DNA of 64,000 nt from Megascapheus bottae (taxonomy: Eukaryota > Chordata > Mammalia > Rodentia > Geomyidae). The notes under the pieces were generated by a model, which had not been told where the DNA came from, ran no database searches, and saw only the letters and a list, made by a program, of their open reading frames with translations. The translations under genes were made by a program, and so were the position numbers. This document shows positions 23,796 through 35,770 of this stretch, one piece after another. The stretch is from assembly GCA_024803745.1 (NCBI GenBank), contig JANJXV010000187.1:1676501-1740500 (forward strand), written 5' to 3'. Position 1 is the stretch's first letter, and the number at the start of each line of letters is the position of its first letter.

Positions 23796-24844
23796 CAATG
23801 AGATGATGGCGGCTCGGATCCGAAACATGTGGGCTCTCTGCCTGGCCTCTCCCACCCTTTCCTCAGGTGTTACTGGGCTTCTTTTCCAATAACCAAAGAA
23901 ACCAAACTTCACCCCGACAGAAGAACTAAAACAAAGCTGATTTCTCCTTACTTCCCCTAATTCCTGACATCATAGATAAATAAAAAAGCAGTAATAAACC
24001 TGTAGGTCCTCACCTCTTAACTGATTTAAGTCCATTCCGAAAGTTACCAGGGGTGGAAATGAAATTGTCTGTTTCATGTTTGTAATCTTGGGAGAGAAGG
24101 GGACAGTCTGAAATTGGTGTTGTAAATTGGGATCCATTTGTGTTAGCCAGGTAAGAAGTCAGCTCGTTTTCTAGTTTTTTTTTAATAATTTCCACAAATT
24201 TCCTTTTTGTTTTATTCTTGTGTCGATCTCTGTCTCTGTCTCTCTTCCTTCTCTCCCTTTTCATGTGCCCTCTCACATTTTCACTTCCTATAAGAGGGAT
24301 CACTGTGCCTGCACTAACATGTGCTATAAAAAAAAAGCCTTTAAATGTGTATGTTGTTAAATGAAAAGAAATCGCATCTACATCTGCCTGTGTGTCCTTG
24401 AGGTTGAAATTCCCTTTTAAAAGAGAGAATTAAATGATAAGGTTAGAGGTCTCCCGACTCCTCATAATTCTGTCTGTGATTAAAAGCCAATAGTTTCATT
24501 ATTTTGGTGATGTTCTGGGGTTTTGGGGACTTAATTCTGCCTTGTAAATTGAGGTCAGCAAGCTAGAAGAAAACTGAAAATCCTCTGGGCTCGCTGCTAT
24601 GTTCCCGAGACCAGAGTCGCTATCAGCTCTGTCCTAATGAATCTCCACTCTATTAAGTGGTTATTTGGTCTTGAAATAGGTCATTTGTAGCTCCTTCTCA
24701 CTCAAGAACAGAAGGCAAACTGTTAGAGAAGAACTGGAAGAACAGAAGGTGGATTGAGACTGAAAAGGGCTCTCCTACCAAGGGCTCCATTTAATGGACT
24801 CAGAATAAAGTGCTCTGGGATGGATGGGTCTTACTGTCTAGGAG
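23796..24844. other. Non-coding stretch, nothing assigned
   Basis: A CT/TG-rich run (TCTCTGTCTCTGTCTCTCTT) lies at about 24225. A 97-codon minus-strand frame (24010-24303) contains an Arg/Asp-rich stretch translated from that simple repeat and is not considered real. Confidence 0.35.
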
Positions 24845-24980
24845 AGGACCAGGGAGAAGGATGGAGGAGGGGTGGGGTGGGGGGGGGAATCTGATCAAGA
24901 TGCCTTGCCTGCATACACAGGTAGGTCAAAATGAATCCCTCTGTACAACTAATTAAAGTTAATTTTAAAGTTAGTGTGGG
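24845..24980 (+). repeat. Old L1 3'-end-like fragment
   Basis: A G-rich purine run (GGAGGGGTGGGGTGGGGGGG) is followed by GATCAAGATGCC, a CATACACAGG part and TGTACAACTAATTAAAG. The same order (G-rich tract, GATCAAGATGCATG, TTTGTACAACGAGTGAAAG) recurs at 57250-57372, so both are probably 3' ends of one older L1 subfamily. Confidence 0.45.
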
Positions 24981-25277
24981 GGGGGGTGGGGGAGAAAGAT
25001 TGTGTTGAGGTGTTTTCAGTAGGATGCTGAGAGAACTCTGACCCAGAGAAAAGGAAGTTCCTGAGGAATATTAAGTGAATGGTACCCAAGAGTACAGATT
25101 GAGGAACATTTAGGAATTTTTAAAAAATGAGCTGTTGGTAATTAGGCAAGAAATCTCCTCAGGTGGTCGCATGAAATATATTACCCAAACTGAGACACTC
25201 AAAAACAAAAGGGAAGGCCATGCATCATTCACAGGAACTACCCCAGACACACTGGAACTAAATAATACTATAAGAAA

Positions 25278-25498
25278 ATGAGTTTCAGGACTGGGAGCAT
25301 AGCCTAGTGGTAGAGTGTTCCCCTAGCAAACACGAAGCCCTGGGTTTGATTCCTCAGTTCCACATATACAGAAAAAGCCAGAAGTGCCTCTGTGGCTCAA
25401 GTGGCAGAGCACTAACCTTGAGCAAAAAGTGTCCAAGGACAGTGTGCAGGCCCCGAGTTCAAGCTCCAGGACTGGTTAAAAAAAAAAAAAGAGTTTCA
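25278..25498 (+). mobile_element. IDL-Geo SINE with short target duplication
   Basis: GAGTTTCA lies at 25280-25287 and 25491-25498, preceded by A-runs on both sides. The body has GCCTAGTGGTAGAGTGTTCC, B box GGTTTGATTCC, joint ACATATACAGAAAAAGCCAG, and a right arm GTGGCTCAAGTGGCAGAGCA. It is more diverged than the copies at 46590 or 48327 and has the 'GGTAGAG' head. Confidence 0.85.
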
Positions 25499-26589
25499 TG
25501 TGTACTGTTTAGGCCATAGGGTGCAGGCGTACTTTCAGCTCCTATTCCTGGGCCAAAAGCAGACATTACTAATGGATTGTGGCTTCTGTCCCTTTAAACT
25601 GGACTGTGGTCTCAAATCCATTCTCAACAGAGCCTCCCTCTTCTTCCCTACAAATCCATAGGCAGGAGCAGAGGGGAACAGATCTTTGTGGTCATTAACA
25701 ACATTTATTTCCACTCTGTTCCTTTCCCCCCCCCCGCCCCTTTTAATCCTCCCATTTTTCTCTCTTTAGAATCTAGAATTCTATATCGCACGTGTTAGAT
25801 AAGTCTCAGAGTTTGCTTGAAAATCTTGTGCTTTTAAAAATGCTTTATGACATTTTATCAATTCACTACCTAGAACAATTAGGTACAAATAACCACCATA
25901 CTCTGTTTTGTTTTGTTTTCAATTTAGGCCTGAAAAAGAAATCTTCTAGTAGATTTCCACTGGTTGGAAATTTTAAGGTTGGGATAAGTAAACATGGTCA
26001 TTTTCTAAGGGAGGAGTCTGGTCTCAACCTTAGGAAATACATCAGAGAATTCCAACATGCTTGGCTAACAGTTGCTAAACTGAGTGGGCTCAGCCAAGAA
26101 CAGTGGTCCAGATTTATGAGCACATACGAGGCCAACCTTCTTAGGAACACTAATATCTATCATTTGTCCGTTCTGCGAGAAAGGTCAGGGGATGTGGCAA
26201 GGACCATTTCAAGGGTCCCTGTGCCACTTGCATAAGAGACCAATGACCTGCAAACAAGGTCATCTGTTACTAAAATGGAAAGGTGCACTGGGAGCACTAG
26301 TCTAATTCCAGAGCAGTGATCTGGAGCCTGACAACAAATGCCCTGTGGCTTATATCGCTCCCCAATAAAAATGGTATTTGATGTTATCCGAGCTAGTCAT
26401 TGTAAATTAGTTTATTGCAAATGAAGATACAATTTCATGTGAAGAGCAGTAAGCTTTCTTTCTCAGACCCAACAGCCTGTGAGTTGAATGCAGTCTTTAA
26501 AAATATTTGTATTTGTTCCTTTTTCATATTTAAGACCTTATTTCAGGTTTCCAGACTTTAGTCTGGAATGATGATGGATGCTTGCATTT
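25499..26589. other. Non-coding stretch with one unexplained 147-codon frame
   Basis: A plus-strand frame at 25792-26235 runs 147 codons with no simple-sequence bias. No motif, signal peptide or membrane segment is evident and no splice context was found. The rest has no assignable repeat. Confidence 0.3.
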
Positions 26590-26785
26590 TAAACACATAA
26601 ATAATAAACATTATTATAAAAATATAATATATAGTAATATATTTATTTGTATAAACATAAATAATATATTCTATTATATATTTTATATGTAAATATATGT
26701 CTAGGAATATAAATATATGTATAATTATACATGCATATTACTATATGGATATGCAATAGTATGTATTATTATAAGAATTATTGTT
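26590..26785. repeat. AT-rich low-complexity sequence
   Basis: ATAATATATAGTAATATATT and similar words without a fixed period; probably a decayed (TA)n or (TAAA)n array. Confidence 0.65.
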
Positions 26786-28104
26786 ACTTTAGAAACCTGA
26801 AAAAGTGTCCATTCATGCAAAGGCACTGGGGTATATCTCAGTTACACCTGATCATGCTTGTTTAGTATGTTTCCTTCCTTCCCTTGAGGTATTTTAGTTT
26901 GCAACTCCTGGTTTAGTTTAATAAGTGAGTCATGAAGGCATCGACCATGAAATTGAAGACGTAGTCACCCAAGAGTGTATTTTAATTTAAATTTAACATT
27001 AGCCAATGCTTCAGGCTAATGATAAACATTACCCAACTGCTGCACACACACATACACACCCATACACCAAAGTACCCATACAAGCACACACACAAGCACA
27101 TGTAGCATCTTTACATGGTGTTCTAGTCATTCAACCAAATACCGAGTTGCCAGAAATAGTCAGGGGTCTTAATAACAAAGACTTGACCTCAAAAACAAAA
27201 ACAAAAGGATTTAACCTTCTCTAAAGGATAGAGGATGGTTTCCCTGAAAATGGGAAGCACAAAGCAAGCCTGGTAACTGAGTCAAGAAGGAAGCTGGGGA
27301 GGTGGCAGAGCTGTTACCCACACCACAGCTCGGTGAGGCCTGGAAGCCTGAAGCCTTGCCAGGCACATTTCACTGGTTGGGGCTGACTCTCACCTCCTGG
27401 TCTTCCTCCAGGCTCCCCTAGAGGCAAGTAGAAGAGAAGCCTCCTTCCCCACTCAGGCTTGCACATGGCACTGGTGTGGAACTTGTCCAGGGCTCCCAGG
27501 AAAGTCTATCTCCAGGACTCAGCCAGCATGTGAACATTCTGTGCAGCTCAGCCTCTGGGAACAGGAACCTGATTTTCTTCCCCAGGATCTCTGGACCACA
27601 GGGAAGGGAGAAGCGCTTTCTATAATCCTGACAGAAAAGACAGTGTTTCCATTGCCCCATGCCACACAGGGGCCTAATTAAATCAGCCTGTGTTACAGGG
27701 ATTGTACCACAGGGCCTCACACTGATCCCCGCTTCTGTTTCTCAGGCCAAGGGGTTCAGATAATGAACCCGAACTGCTTCTCAATTCATTGCAAATTCCA
27801 GAAGGCAGGGGAGGAATTTTAAAAAAAATAAAAAAAAAATTAAGCCAGGGTTGATGTTGCCAGGCTATTAAACCACTCTTCATTAAACAAAGTAACGAGA
27901 AGGCAGAGGAAGGGGTTGATTTTCTAGCCCGGGGAAGTCTTTGTTACAGAGTTCTGACCTTAAGAACTGACAGCAAAAGGTTTTGTTCATGGAGCAACTC
28001 AGACAATGTCAGTTGGATAAAGAAGTCTGTTTGGATTTTTCAAAGTGCTGGAAGAGGAAGGGAGAGTTTAGAACTGGAAATGATGATGATGATGTTGGAT
28101 ACAG
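26786..28104. other. Non-coding stretch, nothing assigned
   Basis: Scattered CACACA at 27040-27100. A 100-codon minus-strand frame (27418-27720) has several Cys and Trp but no pattern I recognise. No repeat family is named. Confidence 0.35.
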
Positions 28105-28165
28105 AGATACCTGGTCCTGAGTTCACATCCTAGCTCTCTCATTCCCAGCTGTGTGACAGTTCTCA
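28105..28165 (+). repeat. MIR 5' fragment
   Basis: CCTGAGTTCACATCCTAGCT, CATTCCCAGCTGTGTGACAG corresponds to the MIR 'gggttcgaatcccagctctgcc... agctgtgtgacc' segment. Confidence 0.55.
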
Positions 28166-28274
28166 GCTTTATCTGTGCTGGGTGATGGATATCCAGGGAG
28201 TATGCCCACTCCATCAGTCACAGCTGGCTCAGGTATTGGCTTAATGGAAGCCTGTCTGTCTGCCTGCCTGCCTT

Positions 28275-28388
28275 GCTAGATTTTGAGTCCTATGAGGGGA
28301 AAAGATCTCATCTACTTTGTCTACCCGAGAGTCACTTCTCACCCCCCTCAGTAAATATTGGATGAGCATTTAATGAATTCACGAATAA
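28275..28388 (+). repeat. MIR/L2-type ancient repeat
   Basis: TTTTGAGTCCTATGAGGGGA, CTCATCTACTTTGTCTACCC, CAGTAAATATTGGATGAGCA and TTTAATGAATTCACGAATAA match the widespread 'ctccatgagggcagggac... cagtaaatatttgttgaatgaatga' pattern of old mammalian 3' ends. Confidence 0.5.
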
Positions 28389-29240
28389 GCAAAGTAAGAC
28401 GTTTCATTTATCATACCTAGATAATCTTGACAACCACCCCAGGAGACGGGGCCTGCACATCTGCACCCTTTCCAAGCATCTCCATTGGAGAACCAATTAG
28501 CCAGAAAGGTTAGACCAAAACAATTTTTTTTCTTAAATTCACAAGAACAGACTTTTTTTTGTAATCTTTACCTTGAACCTTTCTCCCAATTCCCCAAGAC
28601 TTTCTGCCACACATGCAAAGACTTTCTTCTGAATTTCAAAATCCTCATTCCCATCCCCTTCCCCAGACCCTAGATGATGGAACTAAAGAATCACAAAGAA
28701 TCAAAATACAGCGTTTGTTCTCATTGAGAAGTCCTTGTTTCCCTGCAGGTGAAGGCCCATGAAATCATTTCACACAAGACAGACAGGCATGCGATGTTTC
28801 CTGTCACACATCTGCACCCACCTGCTTGGACCACTCATCTTATATGGTCCAATGTGCAGTAACCATTGAGGCACATCCCCTCTAAAATCAACATTTTTCT
28901 TGGTAACCTGATCTGCCTCTTTGCCCTGATCCATACCCTGCTTCTGCAGGAAGGGGCTTCAAGTAACTTCATGAGCTCATTGCACGCCCTCCAGTGCGAC
29001 ACTCAAGTGCTCTCAGGCTTAATTTCCTCATCTGAACACCAGGTACGAAAACACCCAGGCAATGTCACGAAATGCTGCCAAGTTAATCTGTGGGGAGGTG
29101 GTTGGCAATTCTATCAAGTGCTCTATACAGGTATAAAGTATTCCAGTTTTCAGCTCACTTGGTTGTAATGTTTTTTATTTTTGCTTATTGGGGACCAGTT
29201 TCAGGTGATTTGCAAGGTCCACTGTATAAAGGAAATATAA
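28389..29240. other. Non-coding stretch, nothing assigned
   Basis: No gene-like or repeat-like structure is recognised. A plus-strand frame of 100 codons (28866-29168) has no domain features. Confidence 0.35.
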
Positions 29241-29455
29241 AAAGCAAATTTGGGCTGGGAGTTTGGCCTACTGGTAGAGTGTTTGCTTTGCATGCACAGA
29301 GACCCAGGTTCGATTCCTTGGTACCACATACATAGAAAAAAGCCGGAAGTGGTGCTGAAGCTCAAGTGGTAGAGCTCTAGCCTTGAGAAAGTCCAAGGAC
29401 AGTGCTCAGGCCCTGAGCTCAAGCCCAGGACTGGTTTAAAAAAAAAGCAAATTTG
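29241..29455 (+). mobile_element. IDL-Geo SINE with perfect 12-bp target duplication
   Basis: AAAGCAAATTTG flanks the element at 29241-29252 and 29444-29455. The body has GTTTGGCCTACTGGTAGAGT, perfect B box GGTTCGATTCC, joint ACATACATAGAAAAAAGCCG, and right arm through AAGCCCAGGACTGG plus A-tail. It has the 'GGTAGAG' head and reads as a young copy. Confidence 0.92.
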
Positions 29456-29525
29456 ATGATGATGCCAAGCTGATAGCCATGGGGGTTCTAAACTGCATGG
29501 GTTCTGTGGGTGTGTCGAAAACTTA

Positions 29526-29728
29526 AGGAGTAATGGCTGTAATCCTAGAGGCCATTCTGGAGGCTAGAATATGAGAAAAGTCTATGGGAGACTCTTATCT
29601 CCAATTCACTACCAAAAGCAACAACAAAAGAAACAGAAATGGAGCTGTGGTTCAAGTGGTGAAGCTCTAGAGTTTCTGCAAAGAAGCTCAGGTATAGCAC
29701 CCAGCCCTAAGTTCAAAACAAAAACAAA
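29526..29728 (+). repeat. B1-headed SINE, old copy
   Basis: GGCTGTAATCCTAGAGGCCA, GAGACTCTTATCTCCAATTC, GGAGCTGTGGTTCAAGTGGT and CCCAGCCCTAAGTTCAAAAC follow the family order with missing segments. Its A-rich tail is the apparent landing site of the better copy at 29729. Confidence 0.7.
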
Positions 29729-29962
29729 GCCCAGCATGGTGGCTCATGCCTGTAATCCTAGCTACTCAGGAGGCTGAGATCTGAGGATCAAGGTTCAAAG
29801 CCAGCCCCAGCACAAAAGGACCTGAGACTCTTATCTCCAATTAACCTCTAGAAAACAGGAAGTGGGGCTTGGCTCAAGGGTCGGGTGGTAGCCTTGAGCC
29901 GAAGAGCTCAGGAACAGCACCCAGGCTGAGTTCAAGCCCTATGACCCACCAAAAAAAAAGAC
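29729..29962 (+). repeat. B1-headed SINE, well preserved
   Basis: GCCCAGCATGGTGGCTCATG, CTACTCAGGAGGCTGAGATC, GAGACTCTTATCTCCAATTA, AGGAAGTGGGGCTTGGCTCA, GAACAGCACCCAGGCTGAGT and a 9-A tail. It shares the unusual 'GGGGCTTGGCTCAAGGGT' right-arm variant with the copy at 1261, marking a distinct subfamily. Confidence 0.88.
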
Positions 29963-30398
29963 AATTCTAGCCCAAAGTCAATGGCAAATAGTGGTAACAT
30001 GTCCAACTCTTAAGTAAAAGGTGACAGCTTTGGAAAAGCTACTGAAGATTCAAAACCACTACTGTGTATGCACACTCCCCCACCTCTCCTTCCATTGTCC
30101 CAGGATTAAATATTCATTGCCTTTCTCTGTGCAAACAGAGACAGAGCCTAAGACACACATCATAAAAAATGCAATGTAAAGTTTCTCCCTAATTTCAGTT
30201 TCTGTATTAGAAATGCATTTTTGAATGACCTTCCCACTGCTGGGGTCGAACACCTAATCTTCCCTGCCCGGGTGAGTGTTATTCTGGGGAAACGTGGGTG
30301 TGTATGGAAGACCAAGAGATCAAGGACAAATCGCCATCAGCTGTCTGGCAATCCTCACCCCATCAACACACACAGTGTTCAACATATGTTCAGGAAGT

Positions 30399-30618
30399 CA
30401 GGCGCTGGTAGCTCATACCTGTAATCCTAGCTACTCAGAAGGCTGAGATCTGAGGATCATGGTTCAAAGCCAGCCTGGGCAGGAAAAGTCCAGGAGACTT
30501 TTATCTCCAATCCATCACCAGAAAAACAGAAGCGACACTGTGACTCAAAGCAGTAGAACACTAGCCTGCAGAAAAAGATGAAGGCCCACAACCAGCGTGA
30601 GCCACTGGCACTCTGTTT
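30399..30618 (+). repeat. B1-headed SINE
   Basis: CAGGCGCTGGTAGCTCATAC, CTACTCAGAAGGCTGAGATC, CCAGCCTGGGCAGGAAAAGT and TTATCTCCAATCCATCACCA are clear. The right arm degenerates after GTAGAACACTAGCCTGC and the end reads CCAGCGTGAGCCACTGGCAC. Confidence 0.75.
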
Positions 30619-31660
30619 CCACTGCTCTTTTGAAGGCAGGGATATTTACATTAACATATTGTATATGATTCCTATGAAACTCCAAATACGCGTGAAAGAA
30701 AATACAACAGCACTCACCAAGTTCTACTACGTTTTCTTCTGACTAACTCCTGTTTACAAACGTTGAAGGCTCTGGTGTAGCTCAGGAAACCTTTTCAAAG
30801 CTCCAGCAGTTAATTATAGCTGACTCTGGGGCTGGGAAAGCCGACTACACTACACTCTGAGATCAATGGCTCTGGCTAGACTGGGAGGGGAGAAATGCCA
30901 CTCAGATGGTAATCACTGAATGCTTCTCAAACCCAGGGAAGCAAGGCAGGGCCTCACTCCCATAATCCTCTGCACCAGCTCTTCCACACAGGTCAATGCA
31001 AAAGCAGCCTGCACTCCCCAAGCAAAACCTGCCACAGCTCTCCAGAGAAACAAACGACATTCCCATACAGAACGTATTATGTGTATATATTACTACTTAC
31101 GCTATCATAATACATGCAAATGTAAAGAATATATCGTAGAATATCCAAACATACAATGAAGTGCATCACTGATTGTTGAGCCCTCCAGCTGGGCCCATAG
31201 CCTGTGCTGCAACTACAGAACTTGAGCGGGCAGATGTCTCTATTGGTATATTGGCTTACATTACTGTGGATGCGCACTCAAGAGTGAGACTTATTTACTT
31301 GGGCTTTCCCCCCCCCCCCCATTCTGTCAATTAGAAAGGGCAAGCCCTGGTTTGCCACCTTCTCCACCATTGTAACTGCTTTGCTTACTATACGGAAGTC
31401 CTCAGGTAATTCTTGCCAAGTGGATGGATGCTGGCAAAAGACTTAGAGAAACCATCTGCCAAGAATTAATAGAGGTTACTCTGCAGAGAGATTAGGAGAT
31501 GACTTTTAAATACACTGCTGTTACCCTTTTTAATTTTAATATTTTTGGAGCCAACTTCTGCGGAAACTATTTTTCTAATGAAGAAGAAAATGAAATGAAT
31601 GTAGCTTGGGACCCAAGTGATCCCAAACATGAATAGTAGCTAAGAAGTTTAGCCTTCAAA
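30619..31660. other. Non-coding stretch, nothing assigned
   Basis: A 10-base C-run lies at 31311-31320. No repeat family or exon is recognised. Confidence 0.35.
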
Positions 31661-31785
31661 AGCCAGGCACGTGCCTGTCATCCTAGTCACTCAGGAGGCT
31701 GAGACCTGAGGATCACAGTCCAAAGCCAGCCTGGACAGAAAAGTCCATGAGACTCGAATCTCTGCTTAATCAACAAAGCTCATTG
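31661..31785 (+). repeat. B1-headed SINE, head half only
   Basis: AGCCAGGCACGTGCCTGTCA, CACTCAGGAGGCTGAGACCT, CAAAGCCAGCCTGGACAGAA and CATGAGACTCGAATCTCTGC are the left 120 bp; the Geo-like right arm is absent. Confidence 0.75.
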
Positions 31786-32653
31786 GTGGGTGAGAAGAAT
31801 GCACAGCACTGACACCCATGGAGGGACGGTGTAAGTAGATCAGGCCTCTGCCGCCAGGGGACGTCTCCTCCATCTAGAGCTGCATGGCCAGCTGGTGAAC
31901 AGGCGGGGAAGGCTGTCCTTTGAGATGCTGTCTGTAATGCAGCCAGCTGGCAGATAGCTTGGTGCAACGCAAGCCTGGCATTTAATAAACCAGAAGTGTC
32001 GTTTTACTACTGAACCCTCTCCTTTATACTAAGAAGATAATGAAGACACTATCTGGCATTTCTTGGGGCATCTGGAAGAGTTAAAGAAGTGAAGAGCTTG
32101 CTTTGCTCTGGAGAGGAGGAAGATAAATCTTTACACGCAGAGGAAAAGCCTGTATAAAAATGGATCTTCTTTGGTATTGGAGGAGAGGAGGGAGCTATAA
32201 TTTGTTTGTAAAGGGCACTTCGAAGTTTTACTTCAGCAATTTTATTACAAATTAACAAGACAACCCTCATAAGCATAAAATAACAACCATAAAGATAGAG
32301 GTGGGATTTTTTTAAAGCTTTTATCTCAACCAGTAGGAATGCTGTTATAAAAGATGGATACGTAAAATAAGGCAGAGGATAGTTTTGGATAAGAGGGTGA
32401 ACTAGAATGCCCTGCACGTCACAGACACAGGATACTAGGAATGGAAGTTTGGGGGATTAATTGAAGAAGAGTTCTCCAGAGATATAAAGAGAGGCAGAGA
32501 AAGTGAATTCCTGAGAAAAATGATAATCAGGGTGATGTTCCCCCCAGTGCCAGGAATTGTTTGATGAATCGGTGGCATTTTGATATCTAATATTTCATTT
32601 CAAGTGATTGCTTATCATGGTTCATGCTGTAATTTCCTGCCATTAGCCAAAGC
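31786..32653. other. Non-coding stretch, nothing assigned
   Basis: A 122-codon minus-strand frame (32049-32417) is present without recognisable features. No repeat is named. Confidence 0.35.
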
Positions 32654-32873
32654 AAGAAGGGGAGGGGGAGAGGGGGAGGGAGGGAGAGGGAGGAGGAGAA
32701 GGAAGGGGAGAGGAAAGGGGAGAGGGAGAGGGGGAGAGAGGTGGAGGGAGAGGGGGAGAGAGGTGGAGGGAGGGAGGGAGGGAGGGGAGAGGGAGGGGGA
32801 GAGGGAGGGGGAGAGGGGGAGAGAGAGGGAGAGAGAGAGAGAGGGAGAGAGAGAGAGAGGAAGAGAGAGAGAG
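32654..32873. repeat. GA-rich polypurine tract (220 bp)
   Basis: The + strand is all A/G except T at 32742 and 32764. The 5' part is GGGGA-rich with a repeated GAGAGAGGTGGAGGGAG unit; the 3' part is (GA)n. It accounts for the many overlapping Arg/Glu/Gly-rich and Ser/Pro/Leu-rich frames. Confidence 0.95.
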
Positions 32874-33773
32874 TCTCCATTTAAACAAGTCACACCATGA
32901 GGACTAAACCTGTCATTCTTAAGCATAAGAGAATCTTCAAGAGACTACTTTTCTAGTTAATATAGCTAATTCGAACTAGTACCGAGGCTTTCCTATGTAT
33001 TAGGAAAACTATGGAAACTTGTATTTTCAGACTTTGCTCTTTATTTTCCCGGAATTGACAAGTTTTTCAGATCAAATTCTCTTTAAATCCAAAAGCAGAC
33101 CCTTTTCATAGAAACAAAGAATTTAGTTAATATATAGATTTTATTTCCACACACAATAAAAAGAAGTTGCCGCTGTGGCATTATTTTAAGAAAAGCTGTG
33201 AGAGTTGAGAAGCAACAAGTGATAACTCCCCAGAGGTAGAAACCCAACACAAGACAGGACCAGAGCAAAGAATCCCTGTAGACACCGGACGAGGTATCAG
33301 ACTTTTTTTTCTCCCCCCTTGGATCAGAGCTCAATGCTTCCATTTAAAATGTTCACCAATTCAATGCATATTTAAGGCTGCATGGTGTAATGTGTACACA
33401 CAATGGAATGGCTACCGTGGCCCAGCCATCCTTCATCTCATGTAGCTTGTGTCTATGGCAAAACACCTCAAATCTATACTCGCAAAAATAAGTCTGTACA
33501 TTGTAGATGAACAGGAAAACGAGGAAACAGCTCAAAAGTCAGGAAACAAAGGGGAGCTGGCAAGGATTCCCAGAGGAAGTGACATTTGAAGGATGAGGAA
33601 GATGGTCTCACCACACTGGTGGAAGCAGCTACCTGAAAGTACAGGGGACATATGAGTCTGGGTGGGGAAACCAAGAAATGTTTGGTATTATCAGAGTTGA
33701 TGAAGGTTATGGAGAAGTAACAGGATCTGACTTTGAAAAGTAGTCAGAGGTCTCTGGTCTGTATTGATAGGAA
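32874..33773. other. Non-coding stretch, nothing assigned
   Basis: Short minus-strand frames only; no repeat or splice-like structure stands out. Confidence 0.35.
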
Positions 33774-34010
33774 CCTTTTTGTTGTTTCTTGTCATTTGTG
33801 GGGCTTGAACTCGAGGCCTGACCGTCTTTTGCACAAGGCTAATGATCTACTACTTTGAGCCACAGCTCTACTTCTGGTTTGTGAGTGGTTCACTAAGGAT
33901 AAGAGTTTTACTGGGACTTTTCTGCCCCAGCTAGCTTCAAATTGCAATCCTCAGATTTCAGTCTCCCGAGTAGCTAGGATTACAGATGTGAGCCACTGGC
34001 ACCCAGTTTG
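33774..34010 (-). repeat. B1-headed SINE
   Basis: GGGGCTTGAACTCGAGGCCT, GCACAAGGCTAATGATCTAC, GAGCCACAGCTCTACTTCTG, then CCGAGTAGCTAGGATTACAG and GTGAGCCACTGGCACCCAG give a full-length reverse copy. Confidence 0.85.
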
Positions 34011-34504
34011 ATATGAACTTCAAAAGATCCATTCAGTGTAGAGAAGGAAAACTGGAGATTATGTAAGGATGCAAAAGACTCCTATTTCTAATAGACACTC
34101 TACCACTAACTTAAGCAATCCACTTTCCCAGCCTTCAGAACCTTCAAGGAAAGCCTGGGGAGATGTGTTTCTGTCCTCTGAACACTGTGTAAAAACACAA
34201 GTGGGAATGAGGAGGCGGGAAATGGCATATCTAAGAATGAGCTAGGATAAACCTACCGAAGGGGAGCACTCCACTAAAAGTGCTCAGAACAAATGCATGG
34301 GATGCAGAAAGCCCTCTGAGTCACCAAGTTCCGCGGGCAAAGCATGCTGCCACCCAGAAATCTGGAAGAAACCTCCATGGTGTTTTTCATGGCAGTGACA
34401 TGTTTTTCTATTTCCTTCCACCACATACAAAGGCTCCAGGTCATCCTCATTCTTGCAAATACAATGGTCTTCTGATGTCAGCAGGCTGGCAGCTTTGAGC
34501 CTTG

Positions 34505-34965
34505 ATCTTGATAGCTTTGATGTTTTTCACTTCCCTCATGACTGGTAACTGGAAACCTTTTTTTCCCCCCCTCTTGAATGAATAAACACATTGGTCATTT
34601 CTGATGCTCCTTGGAGAAACTCTATGCAGAGTCTCTGGCCTGTTTTCTAATGGACTTGTTAACACTGCATTGGTAATTGGACTGTAGGAGCTCTTCGTGT
34701 ATTTCAGAAATTAGGCCTTTGTTTTTTTCTTTCCACAGGCATCCCAAGGGCTGGCAGACATTTTCCCACACGTTTGCAAGTTTCCATTTTGTCAGTGACG
34801 TATTTCTTTTTGCCGCACAGAAGCTCTTAAGTTCGATGCAGTCTCATCTGTCTACTTTTGCTTTTCCTCCAGATGTTGCTGAAGTTAATTCCGTGACTTC
34901 TCTGTCAAGACCGCGTCTGGTGAGGCTTTGACTTTTTGTTCCAAAAGTTTTACCCACAAGAAAAA
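34505..34965 (-). mobile_element. L1 ORF2 internal fragment (LINE-1)
   Basis: The + strand reads as the reverse complement of the downstream half of L1 ORF2: CATTGGTCATTTCTGATGCT, GAAATTAGGCCTTTGT, CATTTTGTCAGTGACGTATT, GCCGCACAGAAGCTCTTAAG and CTACTTTTGCTTTTCCTCC. The order and spacing match the conserved ORF2 stretch upstream of the Cys-rich C-terminus. The frame is broken, with no tail or target duplication, so it is an old dead fragment. Plus-strand frame 34677-34931 is antisense to it. Confidence 0.75.
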
Positions 34966-35530
34966 AACATTTGAAATCACCGCCTTGAGTGATTAGTACA
35001 CCAAAATCTCGAGAACAATTAGCATTCCCAAAATGCTGCTCGTATGTGAATGGCTTTCACTGGCATCAGAATGACCAAATTAGATCAATTAATTCTATCA
35101 TTTAATTAATTACATGTCCCAGGGCTATCTTAAAGGCCTCAGATAACAACTGAAAAGAAACCCCAAACAGTTGCTTTGATATCAAGTAGTTACATCCCTA
35201 AGTCTTACTTAATAAGGAATAGCCCAATTGAAAACAAGAGGGCATTATTATTTTATCAGCACTCTGAAACAAATGCACTAAATGGTTTGTTACCAATCTG
35301 CAAGTTATCTTTATACCATCCAGACGAGGTAGTTCAAATCCTACGTGATTTGCATGTAAGCCCTTCTGGTCACCACACAATCAAACTGAATAATGTCACT
35401 CATCTTCAGGTAAAATGGTGTTTATAATGTCCTGAGAGACTATAGGGACCGCCAGTAGTCCTCTTTTCCTTCTCTCACATGAAAATATAGCATTTGAAAT
35501 TTGAAAGATAGAAAACAAAACCCAGACTTC
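34966..35530. other. Non-coding stretch, nothing assigned
   Basis: Locally AT-rich (TTAATTAATTACATG at 35100); no gene or repeat is recognised. Confidence 0.35.
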
Positions 35531-35770
35531 ATAGGTGCCAATTCTGGGCCTTGAACTCAGTGCCTAGGTGCTGCCCCTGAGTGTTTTGCTCAAGGCTAGT
35601 ACTGTACCACTTGAGTCACAGCTCCACTTCCAGCTTTTTTGGGAGTGGTTTCTTTAGAGATAAGAGACTTATGGACTTTACTGGCCAGGCTGGCTTCAAA
35701 CGGAGGGATTCTCAGATCTCAGCCTCCTGAGTATCTAGGATTCCAGGTGTGAGTGATTGATGCCCAGCTA
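35531..35770 (-). repeat. B1-headed SINE
   Basis: GGGCCTTGAACTCAGTGCCT, TTTTGCTCAAGGCTAGTACT, GAGTCACAGCTCCACTTCCA, CTGGCCAGGCTGGCTTCAAA and CTCCTGAGTATCTAGGATTC form a full reverse copy. Confidence 0.85.

Noticed and set aside
32580..32926. Overlapping frames of 81-106 codons
   Set aside because: Low-complexity products of the GA-rich tract at 32654-32873.
34677..34931. 84-codon plus-strand frame with apparent acceptor and donor sites
   Set aside because: It is antisense to an L1 ORF2 fragment; the pyrimidine tracts come from the reversed A-rich L1 strand.
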